Assembly (NCBI GenBank): GCA_964017065.1
Contig: OZ024786.1
Location: forward strand, 9,367,047 to 9,431,046
Length of the DNA stretch: 64,000 nucleotides
Direction of reading: 5' to 3'
From: Haliclona indistincta
Taxonomy: Eukaryota > Porifera > Demospongiae > Haplosclerida > Chalinidae
The position numbers were made by a program, and so were the translations under genes. The notes beneath the pieces are model-generated. The model was not told where the DNA came from, made no database searches, and was given only the letters and a program-made list of their open reading frames with translations. This document shows, in pieces, positions 11,375 through 23,193 of the stretch. How positions within the stretch are numbered: the stretch's first letter is position 1; every line of letters begins with the position of its first letter.

Positions 11375-12600
11375 TCATAGCCATATGCCTAGCAGCTGTG
11401 GACTGTTGCCTGATTCTTGTGTTTTAGATAGGGGACACCGACTTGGTTAGTAAGTATGTAGACTAACACACTTGGTTAGCTTAGTTGCTGTGCACCAAGC
11501 TCGTGTATTTCCCACTGTGTGGTTTGATGCGAATGTGTAGTGCAAGTTAGTCTACCCTTTACTGCCTCTCCATCAGCTGCTAAATACAGCCTTGACTTGT
11601 CTATGTGTGCAGTGACTTGTTCGCCGTGTATCGTGCCTAGTTAGCTTACTGCTGCTTTGCTTAGATTTGTTGACCATTAATTTTCTACTGTAGGTCCTCC
11701 ATGTCCTAGCTCCCATCCCCTTCGTGTGTATTAAGTATGTTTCCAGGGGGTACGTAGGGTTGAGCACATTATTTGGGAATAGGGAATGAATAATTATTTT
11801 CAAGGATCTATAGTCGGGCAGGTCCACCCTTTCGCTTCTGCAGATGTGCATGCAAGGACCAGGGGACGTAGAATCCTGATTGTTTGCTAGCTATTCAAGG
11901 CTGTAGCAGCAGACAGTCCGGTATAGGCCAGACCAACTAAGAGGAGGTTGGAAGCATTAGGTATGTACAAGTAACTTTTGGTCAATTGTACATTGTAGCA
12001 TTTCAGCATTTACTGTAACAGAAATAATTATTATGGACTCTCTAGTCTAGCATGTAGTGTGTGAGCATCAACTGAGTTGTTTATGGTAATGCATTCCTGA
12101 ATGAGGAACTATTAGCACTAGTCACCTGTGTTTAGCATCTGTGTAGTTTCTTGTTTACTGCCTTTCTTGGGTCTCAGCTACTGTTGTTTGCACTATTGGT
12201 TCTGTTTCTCTCCTTGTCATAGACTGTGTATCATGCTGTACTTTTGCAATGTATTATTGAAGGTATAGCAGTTGCATGTAGGCATAGTAATCCACTGAGG
12301 CATAAATACCATTGGTGCCTAGTTCGTGTATAGTTGTAGTTGATAACCTGTTCACTTTAAGTACTAGTTGTCCCTTGTGTTGTTTGAGACGTCAGTTATG
12401 CGACTTGCTGCCGTCTATGTATTCCACTGCATGTACATGTGCCTAGTTCTCGGTGACTTGTATATCACACGCCTTTTTTATATTTCTTATCCAAAATTCA
12501 ATTTGACTGCAACAGGATATAGCTAGCTTTAGTAGCTAGCTTTAGTAGTGACAATGAGTTGGTTCCCTGAATTCGGATAATACTAGTGTTAGCATTTCAT
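11375..12600. repeat. Segmental tandem duplication, unit 2
   Basis: Diverged second copy of 9950-11370 with indels, slightly shorter. No intact ORF is shared between the two units, so the duplicated function, if any, is not protein coding as far as I can see. Confidence 0.8.
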
Positions 12601-13570
12601 CGAATTCGCTTTATGACTATGTGAATTCAATCGCATAGTCCGCAAAAGCACAACATGACTGAAATTACAACTGCTTTGGTATGGGTGTTGACCCATAGAA
12701 TCCACGTATCACATGACTGTTGCTTTTGTTCTCACATATCTTGTATCGGGAATCTGTGGTCACATGAGTTCATATTGAATAGAGAGTATACCATAGATCT
12801 GGAAATTGTCGCGTTTCCATTTTTGTAACCACTATGATGTGTCTGTAGCCACATGCAGAAAAGCAAGCGGTTCTTGACAGCAACTAGTATTACCAAACTC
12901 GAGGCGCTAGCGTGCTCACGAAAATATCGATAATGTGGTTCACGATCGACATGTTTTGGCATAAAACTCACCAGTGAAGGCTTCTGTGGACTTTTTACAA
13001 TTGCATGTGTGGCAGGTCCATACAGCCATCATACTCGTGTACGGCCAGTTGAGCGAATGTGAGCTACTCTGGACCTCCAGTTGAAGGGTGAGAATTTGGA
13101 AGCAACTAATACGAAGAACGCATAATCTTGACCTGTTCCATGATTTAGGGGGCGGGGCAACTTGAGCCAGCTAGTATAGTTGGCTCGATAAGAGTCGAGA
13201 TTATGACAGGCCTGAATTGAATTACCGACTGCACACAAAACAGCAGATGGTGAAATCTCTTACTTGTTGAAATTTAACTCTTCATACAAAGTTGGTAACA
13301 TGCACCAAACTGTTCGCCTCTCCATTTGCACGGAGGCTCTTCAGGCTTCAGTAAGGAGGACAGTACACATGATTGGACACTCAGTTCACTGGTGTGTGAC
13401 CTCAGGGAGCATCTCAAAGATGGAGTAGAACTGTATGCAGACCTCAGCCCCTGCAGGGGAAGAGCCTCTGTCAACCCTGGTGATGCTACTTGTTGACCGT
13501 ACACATGCTCACATTCGCCTCTGTCAACCTTATTATTATGTTACGTATATTTCAAGCATGTGAACTGCCA
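12601..13570. other. No gene recognised
   Basis: About 970 bp with short accidental ORFs on the minus strand (for example around 13274-13504) but no domain, splice context or clear repeat structure. Confidence 0.5.
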
Positions 13571-13574
13571 TGGG

Positions 13575-13790
13575 TTTAACGGCGTCCAGTATTCGCCAGA
13601 ATAGTAATGAGCGCCGTTAGATCCATACTGGCCGCTGTTAGGTCCATACTGGGCGCTGTTAAGCGAATACTGGGCGCTGTTAGGTCCATACTGAGCGGTG
13701 TTAGGTCCATCTGTGTGCTGTTAGGTCCATCTGTGCGCTGTTATATTTAATTAGGCGAAGGTTTTAGGGTCTTGGGTGTAGGGTTTAGTA
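13575..13790. repeat. 21-bp minisatellite, partial copy of the 45.7-kb element
   Basis: Units of the type ctgttaggtccatactgggcg alternate with a variant containing gcgaatac, about 8 copies with decay. The array is followed by ggcgaaggttttagggtcttggg, nearly the same text that flanks the array inside the hairpin element at 45488-46154. It is therefore probably a broken copy of that element. I could not define its outer ends. Confidence 0.75.
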
Positions 13791-14225
13791 GTAATTATGG
13801 GCGCAGTTTCCTGTTTCCTGCACCAAAGGTCAGTCCAGTCCACTGGTCCAGTTGACTGCCACCGTGACGTGGCTTATGTCAAGAAGCCTATTTGCCAATC
13901 TATCACCAGAGTGTACAGCATGATAAATATTAGAAATGTTTTATAGTAGGCATTCTATATTCACAGGAAGTGGCAGTCACTCCACCAAGCAGTACGATAC
14001 AGGAATCGCTGTACCGGTACTCTGTTAAAGTCATCAATAGAAACCGCAAGTCTGAGTGGTCAGTCTGTAAACTCCGTATACCAAGCCAGGAGTTTCAAAC
14101 ACTAGAGAAGCTATAAAGTGGCAAGTAGGAGAGAGCCTAAAGAATACTGTAGCTAGGAACCAATCAAGACAATCGGCTATGTTGAGCATGGGCGTGGTTC
14201 GAAAGGGAAACAAAGTTGGCTAACA

Positions 14226-14788
14226 ACAGATGAAGATCTTTGTGATATGTATGAGCATTTTTCTAAGAAGGACACAGAGATACTCCTTTGGTGTTATTCC
14301 GCCCAGGAAGGTGGTAGTACAACTACTGCTACTGGCCCTGCTGCTCGAGGAAAAAAACGCCAAATATCTTTTGATGAGCCTCAAGCTACCTCAAAGCGAA
14401 CAACCAAGTATGAGTGTCATCAACAAAAAATGGAGGGTCTATATAGAGGAAATATACGAAGAATTACAAGAAGCTCACATGGATGACTATACTCCTGAAC
14501 AGTTGCGAGCATGGGCTCACCTCATACAAATGAACAAGCATGATTCATATGAGGAACCTCCAAACAAGCCTTTCTTTCGAAATACACACAAGCCTAAGTC
14601 TAAACGTGACGATTTACTATTGTCTGACTGCAAGACACTATCTCCAGGAAAAGACCTCTCCATCCAGACCGAGCTGATCGAACAGATCGCCAAGCTCCAT
14701 GCATGAACTACTAGAACGTGGCGCTATATCAAAGGAACAGTATGACAAGCTACAGGGAAAGATCATGTCAGACATTGAAACATTCTAG
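14226..14788 (+). pseudogene. Frameshifted gene with a conserved helical C-terminal module
   Basis: Three frames carry consecutive pieces of one protein. The first runs from LCDMYEHFSKKDTEILLWCY to about 14425. The second carries the acidic segment EELQEAHMDDYTPEQLRAWA and then PNKPFFR and LSPGKDLSIQTELIEQI to 14700. The third carries ELLERGAISKEQYDKLQ and stops at 14786-14788. One shift is near 14430. The other, at about 14700, looks like a 4-bp duplication (catgcatg). I recall this module order from uncharacterised multi-copy proteins of sponges and cnidarians but know no function. A polyadenylation-like aataaa lies near 14845. It converges on the ORF at 14909-15970. Confidence 0.55.
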
Positions 14789-14908
14789 CCATGTAACTTT
14801 TTTGGGGTATAATTGTTTTAGGGGAAGAAAAAGAAAAAATAGGAAATAAAACACAATTTACAACAAAAATTTAATAAATCATTAGAAACACAATGATGTT
14901 CAATGTAG

Positions 14909-15970
14909 TTACTCACTAACGGCTCTACTATTGTTCAAAATCACTGTGAAACTTGCACATAGGTCAAATAGTTTTTCAAGTGCACAAGGACTTGCCCAAA
15001 CAATATTTGTAAGTTTATGTAAGTAAAGATGAGGTACCTGCTCACCGACATCATTTGTGGATAAACTTTGATAAAAGAACTGAGGTGTGACTTTATCAGG
15101 CCAAATAGCCAGACCCAGCATCAAATTCTGATTTTGACGGAATAGTCCAGTCATCTGTTCAGTATTTTGAGAGATGGCAGCACCTGTTGTAGACATGATT
15201 TCCCCAACAATAAAGTGTTGATCGCCTTTGAAGGCAATAAAATCCGGATAACGCTGATGAACTGTGTGCTGATGAACCGGCTCAGGGGTAGCTTGCCGGC
15301 TTTCTCTTTCATCCAGGGACCAGATAATTGTTGTGTATCCCGGTTGAGTTTGCCCACTGGACCCAGTAGAGTGTAAAATTTTGATTTCAGAATCTAGTAG
15401 GGTAAGTAGATCAAGAAAAGAAGTTATAAAAAATTTGCCCCAGGCATTTTCAAAATGATTTGCATGGGCTTTGTGATAATTGGCGTGTGCCTTTTTATAC
15501 TTATCCTTTAGTAATACCATTTCATCTCTTGTAAACGGGTTTATTATTTCACGGTCATTTAGACCTTCACTCTCCTCTGTATCCGAGTCTGTTTCAAATG
15601 ACCTTGCTGGTTGCACGTATATCTCTATTTCTTGTAGTTCCACTTTAGAGCAGTACGAGGCCACTTCTCTCAAGATCTTGAATTTTTCTTTAAAAAGGTG
15701 GACTTTTCCTTCATAATGATAACTTTTATCTAATACTCTAACCACGAGATCTCTCATGTCAAGGGACACTGTCTTTATAATGGGTTGTTCTACGTAAAGA
15801 AATGTTTTCAATCCAATCGTTACTCGATGGACATTTTCCCAATTTTCTGTAGTACCATTGCAGTGAATGATATTAGCAGAATCTGCTGCAACTGCTTTCT
15901 TTGTCCTCTTGGCTGGTGATGGTGATGGTGTCTTGCTGCCACTTGCACGCCCTTTACGAGCCGTACTCAT
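14909..15970 (-). CDS. Uncharacterised 353-residue single-exon protein
   Basis: An intact ATG-to-stop frame of 353 codons, much longer than chance in this AT-rich window. The N-terminus is basic and Ser/Pro rich (KTPSPSPAKRTKKA), a likely nuclear localisation signal. The middle has charged helices (KDKYKKAHANYHKAHANHF). The C-terminal third contains YPDFIAFKGDQHFIVGEI followed by NTEQMTGLFRQNQ, an arrangement reminiscent of PD-(D/E)XK nuclease-like folds: PD, then an acidic residue at the end of a strand, then Q. The usual lysine after the acidic residue is absent (GEIM), so it may be inactive, or the resemblance may be accidental. An ATTAAA-type signal follows the stop. It faces the broken gene at 14226-14788 with 120 bp between the stops, and a TTAA MITE starts 47 bp upstream of its ATG. 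Confidence 0.6.
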   Translation of the reverse strand: MSTARKGRASGSKTPSPSPAKRTKKAVAADSANIIHCNGTTENWENVHRVTIGLKTFLYVEQPIIKTVSLDMRDLVVRVLDKSYHYEGKVHLFKEKFKILREVASYCSKVELQEIEIYVQPARSFETDSDTEESEGLNDREIINPFTRDEMVLLKDKYKKAHANYHKAHANHFENAWGKFFITSFLDLLTLLDSEIKILHSTGSSGQTQPGYTTIIWSLDERESRQATPEPVHQHTVHQRYPDFIAFKGDQHFIVGEIMSTTGAAISQNTEQMTGLFRQNQNLMLGLAIWPDKVTPQFFYQSLSTNDVGEQVPHLYLHKLTNIVWASPCALEKLFDLCASFTVILNNSRAVSE

Positions 15971-16016
15971 ACTGATCTATACAATATACAAATGTAATGT
16001 AGAATGGGGTTTTCAA

Positions 16017-16677
16017 GGTGACGGTTACCAGTTTGAGCTACATGTAATTAATATTCACAAAAAAACGACTGTAGCTGCAAAAAGAAACATGCTACAATGC
16101 TGTGCAAACCATCATTTGATGCGACGAAGTCAGCTGTTCTCCAGGAAAATAAGTAAGCAGCAGATAAAAACACGCCGTCTGATAATGGGAAAAACAAACG
16201 AGACTAAAAATGCATTTTCTCGAGCCAAAATTCTCTCAATGGCTGGATGGCAGCTAGCGAAAGTAGTATCTAGTAGTGCTCCTGGACCTTCTCGAGTGCC
16301 TGATACTGTTCACTCAGCTACTGATAAACATAGCCAACTTACAGGCAAAAGGGACTGAAAACGCAATAATTTTGTGCCGTCCTCACGGACATTTCACTTT
16401 GTAACTAGTGAACGGTTACTTTTCTAACAAATAATTACACTCTCTGTCCCTGCCCAGGACTTCAGACTGTCGAAACAACCTAAAAGGCTAGTAGATGTGT
16501 ACCGTTCTTAAAATTTGGCTTGAAAAATGTACACTCATTAGTGCGCCATTTCCATCCAGAGCGCCCATGCATCATACTCACCACACCTACATCTACAGAG
16601 GCGCACAGCAGAATATGGTAACAATAATGATATTCATCATTCCAACACCTTGGTTGGCACAACTGGTAACCGTCACC
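16017..16677. mobile_element. 661-bp MITE, TTAA-type flanks
   Basis: The left end GGTGACGGTTACCAGTT is repeated perfectly as reverse complement at the right end (ending at 16677). The right flank is TTAA (16678-16681) and the left flank TCAA (16013-16016), one substitution from TTAA. There is no transposase. The terminal GGTGRCGG is shared with the element at 56503-57246, suggesting related families. Confidence 0.8.
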
Positions 16678-16699
16678 TTAAGCACAGTGAATTAATGCA

Positions 16700-17060
16700 T
16701 ACAATGTTCGCTAAATACAGACTCAACTAGCAACAAACAGGTTCAAAACACCTACAGGATGATAGGCTTAGTGTACATCATGTTTGCCATTACGGATTTA
16801 TTGACAAGGCTACTGACGGAATCAGTTTACAAATCCCACAGGATCATAGGCCAAATCAGTTAATCGATCCACACTGGTATCAAAAACGAGATGAGAAGCC
16901 AGGTCAAAACCGGTGTTGACTACATGATCAGTAGTTCACCGTTCATGTGGTTCATCTGAGAAGAAACAATAGAGCTCAGCACATAATAATGCACAAGCTA
17001 AAGTAGGCGGGTACGTGTGAAAATCTGACCACACCCAGATATTGCGCAATAACCGCGTGG
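16700..17060. other. No gene recognised
   Basis: Unique-looking noncoding sequence without clear repeats or ORFs. Confidence 0.4.
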
Positions 17061-17067
17061 AGCAAAA

Positions 17068-17269
17068 ATGCGCAAAATGGAGGTGAAGCAGCTGGTCTTG
17101 TATCGGCTTCCATCGCGGTGTTTCCTACTTGTTTGTTCAAGTTCTATACAGGTTTGTGACTACTAAACAATGTATTTTTGTTTTACGATTGTTTCTCTCT
17201 GCTCTTTAGGCAAAGACACTGCCGGAACAGCAAATTAGCAATGGCTACCGGTACCGCCTCACACTATGA
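17068..17269 (+). CDS. Possible two-exon small protein or 5' exon
   Basis: An ATG at 17068 opens 28 codons ending at a GT donor (17152). A 58-bp AT-rich intron with a pyrimidine-rich end and AG at 17208-17209 follows, then 19 more codons to a stop at 17267. Phases match, giving 47 residues. Alternatively these are untranslated exons and translation begins at the ATG at 17241 (MATGTASHYDVL), whose opening resembles the start of a J domain and which meets a GTGAGC donor-like site soon after. I found no J-domain continuation downstream, so the call stays weak. Confidence 0.25.
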
Positions 17270-17299
17270 TGTTCTGAGCATCAAAACTGAACGACGTGA

Positions 17300-20200
17300 G
17301 CAGCGTACATCAATAAACTGTTAATGAACATTTCGCTGATCACAACGCGAGATATAAAACACGTTGAATTTCCAAGTAAGCCAACTTATTCTAAATCTGT
17401 GCTTGGTAATGCAGTTCATAGTTGTATGCAGTGGTTTTAGTCTGTTAATATGTGTGAGAGGGGTAGGTTAATTAATTCCAAGTTGATGCCGAGTCATGCT
17501 GTAGGTGGAGTTCTATCTTGTTATTACTGACTACAATTGTTGGGACTATGTACTCATTTCTCGCCTCATGCTTAGTTAACACGGGCCTCTGTGTGTAGCT
17601 ACGTTTTGGCGTTGTTATAACAAGACTACTTTGTAGCGGAAAATGTTTGCGAATTACAGGCTATTCACGAAAATATTATCTGCGAATATTTGTTTTTGTT
17701 AAACAAAGATGGGCAATAGCGCTGATTTGCGAAATGCTCTATCTCGCACATTCGCAAAACTTTTCTGCCGTACGGTATTATCTAACTGTCATCAGCCACT
17801 TAGTGTCCATGTGCAAGTGAAGGTGTTGGTGTTAGAGTTTAACCCTTGGAAGCTTTTTAACATGTCAGGCACTTGACAAGATCGATCAACCAAGGTTTTG
17901 TGATTGCCATCGATCATCCAGAGTGTGTTTTTCATACAGTTCACAAATCCTACTCCTTGCTGCTGGGCATGGGAAGCCTCCCAGCCTAATTTGTTATTTT
18001 CAAGCCAACCAATGAGCGCATTCTTAGTTCCAGCTTATGCATCAGTGTTCTATTTTTACCAGACCGTTCAGCATTGGTCATGAGTGAGCTAAACATTGTA
18101 TTGTTGGTTGATGGCATTGCTTATTTATTGTGGTCTGGGCATGGCCTTGGTCCTTGGTAGATTTTGATTGTACTTTGATATGTATTTGTGTGTTACATAA
18201 TCCTTGCCTTTAGTCCCATAGCAGTTTGGTAGATTAGTTTTAGACATTTTGATCATGATAGTGCTCTTGGTTATTAACTTCATTCTTGCCTTGTTGTAAT
18301 CATTCAGCTGTTTACACTTTATTGTAGCTGCTAGAAATGTATGTAAGACTAGACAAACTGTACAGATCTGCTGTAGCCGTGTAGATAAGTTTCCAATTCT
18401 TGTCGCTGTTGTGCGATCAGTCTGCATTTTTATAAAGGCATGCGGGTGGGCGAAGTTTGTTGACTGGCAACACCTATCCACCTGTCCTCCTGTGATCTTG
18501 CCACACTGCTCTGCAATAAATAGAGATTCTCTATACTCATAGACTACTGTTTGAATGCTTTTATACTCCAGCACACATAGGACATAAGTATGGCTTTAGG
18601 CACTATGCTACACTTACTAGATTTGATTATGATTTGATTATGTAGTGATTGTGTTTAAGTTTTTAAAGTGAGCCTTTGTGAGTAGACGACCGTTTCGTAT
18701 CTTGTGTTCTTTTACTAATTTTAAATGAGCATCATGACATGTTTAGCTGTTCATGATTTTGTTAGTTTGGTTAGATATATTTCCTTTATTTATTGCTACA
18801 TTTGTTTCTTTGCATTGTATGATTTTGTTCACTATTTTTTGTTTATAATTATAATAAGCTACATGAGTCGACATTATTTACTTTGTTCTGTTTTACGAAT
18901 GACTTTTGATCCATTTTGTGTACATTCATTTAAGTTAAACATGAGTTCCTTTATTTCTCATGAGTTCCTGTTTCATTCCTTGAGACAACAGTTTAATTTT
19001 TCCCTTATTTGTAAATTAACTTTGAAATTGTATTTTAACATAATTATTCTTGACACAAGTTATTGAGAATCTGATTTAGAGCGGCCAAGTTGTCAATACT
19101 ACTAGAGCTCTTGTTAACGACTTTTGGTCAACATATATTGTGCTAGAAAACTTCAGAATAGAGATCAAACAACCAATTATACTTCGCTGAGTTTATGGAG
19201 ACCATTGTGCTTATGAGCCTTTAGCAATAGTAACAGTTTGAACTGAGACTATTAAACTGGTATCGAAAGATCAATGGCGACAGTCAAACTCTTTATGAAA
19301 ATCTCGTAATTGTTGTCTGTAAGCAAATTTATCTTCGATATTCGACATCTTGTCTACTATTTATGATGAACCACCGTCCAGAACGGTGTGAAAACGAAAC
19401 TATATAGTTACAGTGTGCAGTTTTACAGCAGTCGATAACAGCAAATGCATGAGAATATCTTGATGGAAAATAAGATTAGTTTTTCGTGGTGCTCCTTGGT
19501 GTTGTTGTGGTTGAAATTTCTCAATTTTAAGATCCCTCTAAATGGCCGTCTTAGCCACTTGTCATGTTGTCCGTGCTGTATGAGGTGCACAAACAATGAC
19601 ACATGAATACAGTGTATCAATGCGAATTCAAATCGAAATAAAGTCCATTGATTAAATACCATCACACCATTCATTTTGACGTTACACATACATCAGTCAT
19701 TACGCTCTATGAATCATCTAGATGCTCGGTGTATCTCTTCATGCTGTGCAAGGCATCTACATATCAGCTCTTTGTTCCTGACTTGTTGTAACCTTGCTTG
19801 GTCAATCTTGCTTGGTCAACATGGCACTTCTCCATCAAATCTTTACTCTTCGAATATGATGATTGTTTATAAGATCGTTCCACATATTTCTGACAATAAT
19901 TTCAGTATTTGTATACTTGAGTTGTAACTGTTCATTTCATTTTATGAAGTTTGAGATTCGAAATCGTTCTCTCTGTGTACTAAATCACTATTACAATTTT
20001 TATAGTTTTTGTACAAATGTTCGAATTTTGATTAAAAATTAATTCATCATAGTGGTTTTATTAAAAAATTATTTTTCTTTCAGTGATACTGTCATTACTA
20101 CCATCTTACCTTTATTTATGATTTGTAATGTTCTCTTATCATTACCTGTTCTTTTATATTCAGTAGCATTTTGCTTTATTCTTAATAATCGTTTGATCGG

Positions 20201-21200
20201 AAAATTCTTTATAAAGCTTATTTCAGTCTACTTTTTTGTTTACTTTCTTTGATTTTGAATTTATTTTAATTATTTGATAGACTTGTTTTGTCTGTATAAC
20301 TAGTCTTCATTATTAGCATATTTATATGCAATTCTGCTGTATGATTTTGTCCTTTTGATGTCCTGCTCAACAACTGAGTACTGCAAAAAGTCATGTAAGA
20401 CATGGATGACACTCAGAACTGAGTATGGGCCTAGTGGGGATGTCCTGTTTATATAAGATTTATATTATTATGCTTTATTCTTAATGATGGTTTGATTGGA
20501 AATTTATTTTATACGAAGATGTAAAGTTTCGTTTCCACATGTAGTCTATTTCTTTCGTTTGCTTTTTAGATTTTGAATTAGCTTTAACCATAGTCTTGTC
20601 TGTAAGACGTGTCTTTATTATTATTTTGCTAATTTATTTGCTGTATGATAAATGATGCGATTAGTTTTTGGATCTGCAGTATGCCTGAGCATCAACTGTC
20701 AATAATCTTCTTAGTAGATGGGTGTGGCACCTTAATTATGCCCATTGGTTTTATGATAGTTTGCCATTATCGTTCTTGCACCTTTAATTTTGATTTGATT
20801 GTTGTACTCTGATTCATGGCATCGATAATGACAGTTTTGTACTAGTCAAAAGTTTGTGCTTATACGTGCCATATCCATGTGTCGATATTACTGCTTCAGT
20901 GCTCTCGATAAGTGTTTTAGATTGTCCAGCATGAATAGCTGATTATAGTAAATTTTGTTCTGACATTGTACGATACAAATCATAATGGGTGTGGTTTATA
21001 ATGGGTGTGGTCAAATGCAGTCTGAAAATGTGAGAGCGTCTTTATGGAGTATCGCTTGTGTTTCTAGTTTAAAATTCTAAGTCACTGTTGGAACCACCAT
21101 CACTATTATCGTCATCTTCAATAATTGTCTTATTGCCATCGCTTGAATGGGGAGTACATGTACAAGAAACAGCTGTCAGTTTGGATACTAAAAATGTGCC
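17300..21200. other. AT-rich noncoding stretch
   Basis: Nearly 4 kb without recognisable coding domains. ORFs at 18125-18574 and 18725-19066 are low-complexity products of T-rich sequence. An imperfect tandem duplication is visible at about 20165-20350 and 20465-20650 (shared phrases tgctttattcttaat and tttgattttgaatt/tttagattttgaatt). Confidence 0.5.
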
Positions 21201-21217
21201 TTTCAGTGAGAGAGTAG

Positions 21218-21720
21218 CTACAAGACTTTCTTGCTGTCACGAGCAATAAAGTCCATTGTCCACCAATGCCATGGGAAGTTTAATCTTGTAAACAACCCTC
21301 TCACCGTCAAAACAGGTACATGTGTAGCTCCATGCAAACAAAGCTCTCTTTCGTTTTGTAGCTTGGTCTCTAATTGTAGGAAGCCATTGTTTACTCTCTC
21401 TAAGTCAACAAATCCCACGATCTCCCCAGTGAACTTGCTGTACACTAGGTTTTCTTAGACTTCATTTCATCTAAGATAATCTTTGTTGCTCCTCTTTGGA
21501 GTCGTCGTTGCTCCTCTTTGGAGTCGTCGTGCAATGCTACATTTACCTCTGGTTGAAATCTATGTGTTTAGTCCATCAGTGTTCTTTCTGAAGGCAGCCT
21601 AATGGAACTTGCTGATCTCAAAGCATGGGACACTAGACATGAACTTTAGATTTAAGCACCACCTTATAATCAAAGGATTCCAGTGCACTTGTCTCGAGTC
21701 TTTAGCTGTTGATGCACTTC
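21218..21720 (-). pseudogene. P-element/THAP9-like transposase relic
   Basis: Reading leftward, frames contain pieces in the order typical of P-element-type transposases (THAP9-like): IIRWCLNLKFMSS, LPSERTL..THRF, KIILDEMKSK, then VYSKFTGEIVGFVDLERVNN and HVPVLTVRGLFTRLNFPW. The phrase GEIVGFVDL followed by LTVRGLF is very characteristic. The frame is broken several times: a stop within the THRF region, a shift at the DEMK/VYSK junction near 21450, and a 21-bp duplication near 21490-21530. No THAP zinc finger or flanking inverted repeats were found. In life such a protein would be a DNA transposase; this copy is dead. Confidence 0.75.
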
Positions 21721-21749
21721 CCAAAAAGGCGAGCAATGCTGCCTCAGGA

Positions 21750-22400
21750 GTATGTTTTTTGTACAACTTTTGTATACACTTTCATGATATCTACAAGATC
21801 AAATGTCACTTCATTGTCTATTGCACTCCCTTGCTTCATCGTAAGTTGTCTGATTTTTTTCTTTAGCACTAGTGTTTCTTGCTCTACAATCTTCATGAAT
21901 AAAATTTATAAGATAAATTGCGTAAAAGTAGAATAAGGCCATTCCATTGAGATTGTTTGTTTTCATTACATGCGCTGGAGGGGTGTCAAAATTGATAAAG
22001 TCAAAAATGTTATACACACAAACATAAGAAAAAAATAATAACAAATCACTTCTATGGTACTCGCGTGCACACACAATGTTCAGCTGTCCATACTGTAGCC
22101 CTGCCAGTCACCCAGGGCTCCTCTTGAAAACATCTGATTGACTTAATTGAGAAGAAAATAATTAGAAAAGAACAATCACCACACCCGCATTCACTCCTGG
22201 CATTGTCTACGAAACTAAAGTAGAAAACAATTTGAGCGGCTCAAGTACTCAAATCGGGCTGTGTGGAAGATCAAGCAAAGCTCTTGCTTCTGGGGATAAT
22301 GAGCAAGAGTCTGAGATTACCTTATGCTGTCGTGTAACCTCGCCAACAAGAGAGCACTACTGAGAAAAGCATAAAAGGATTCTCTAAACCTACTCCTCCC
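21750..22400. other. No gene recognised
   Basis: Noncoding, with no domain or repeat that I can name. Confidence 0.4.
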
Positions 22401-22410
22401 AGTGAAAATC

Positions 22411-22573
22411 ATGGCGCAAAGCGAAAAAGAATTCAAGGTCGAGATTAGCCAGCGAGATAGAAAAGAGGAGAGATGGGTCCATCAACAAAACAAGACAAGA
22501 ATTCGTAAAAATCCAGTGACGTGCACGTGGTTCATTAGATATCGACCGAAAGACTGTACCAACAGCACTACAG
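22411..22573 (+). CDS. Possible first coding exon, unknown gene
   Basis: From ATG at 22411 a charged, non-repetitive frame of 54 codons (MAQSEKEFKVEISQRDRKEE; later RKNPVTCTWFIRYRPK) reaches a consensus donor (cacag then gtaggt at 22574). Composition differs from the AT-rich flanks and resembles real coding sequence. I did not find a convincing second exon downstream, so this may be a partial or decayed gene. Function unknown. Confidence 0.3.
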
Positions 22574-23193
22574 GTAGGTTGCCGTAACTGACATGGTCTA
22601 GAGTGTTCTTGTCTGGTCTGACAAGAATCGTTGTCATCACACGCCTGACTAAGTCTTGGCTTGACTGTTCTTACATGTATGGAAAACTCTCGTACAGTGT
22701 GTGCTTCGTCTTCCACTTTCAGAATCTTTCAGTTCAACAAAGTATGCCTTGTTTCAGTAGCCAACACACAACTGGCCTAACTTGTTTAGTATTTAGGTCA
22801 ACAAATAATCGTCATCTTGACAAAAATTAACGACTTCTCTTCGCTCGATTTAGTGGTCACAGCATTAAGCCGTCCAATTCCACGCAAAATCTCAAATGAC
22901 CATCTGTCTTGTAACCCATGGACTAACAGATTCTGACTTTCTTTCAAAGCAGCCATGTCGTGCTTGTACTGCGCTATGTCTTTTAAGAGCTGTTGCTGTA
23001 CGGCGAATTCTTCTTCTGTTCCTCCAAGTGAGTAGTTTCACATTACATCTTTGGTTTTACTCAATAGTGATGGAAAGTGTCACTCAAGACCAATCGAGTT
23101 AAAGTATAGTGAGATCATACTTAGTAGGAGATTTTCTTTTGTCTATAACTTTCTTTTTCATCATCCTCACTGTCAATGACCTCTTCATTAATA

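Noticed and set aside
17241..17300. Start of a J-domain protein (SHYDVLSIK)
   Set aside because: No HPD motif or further J-domain helices were found downstream in several kilobases, so the resemblance is too short.
18725..19066. 113-codon plus ORF with several hydrophobic stretches
   Set aside because: Low-complexity T-rich sequence gives Phe/Ile/Tyr-rich translations in any frame. No splice or domain evidence.
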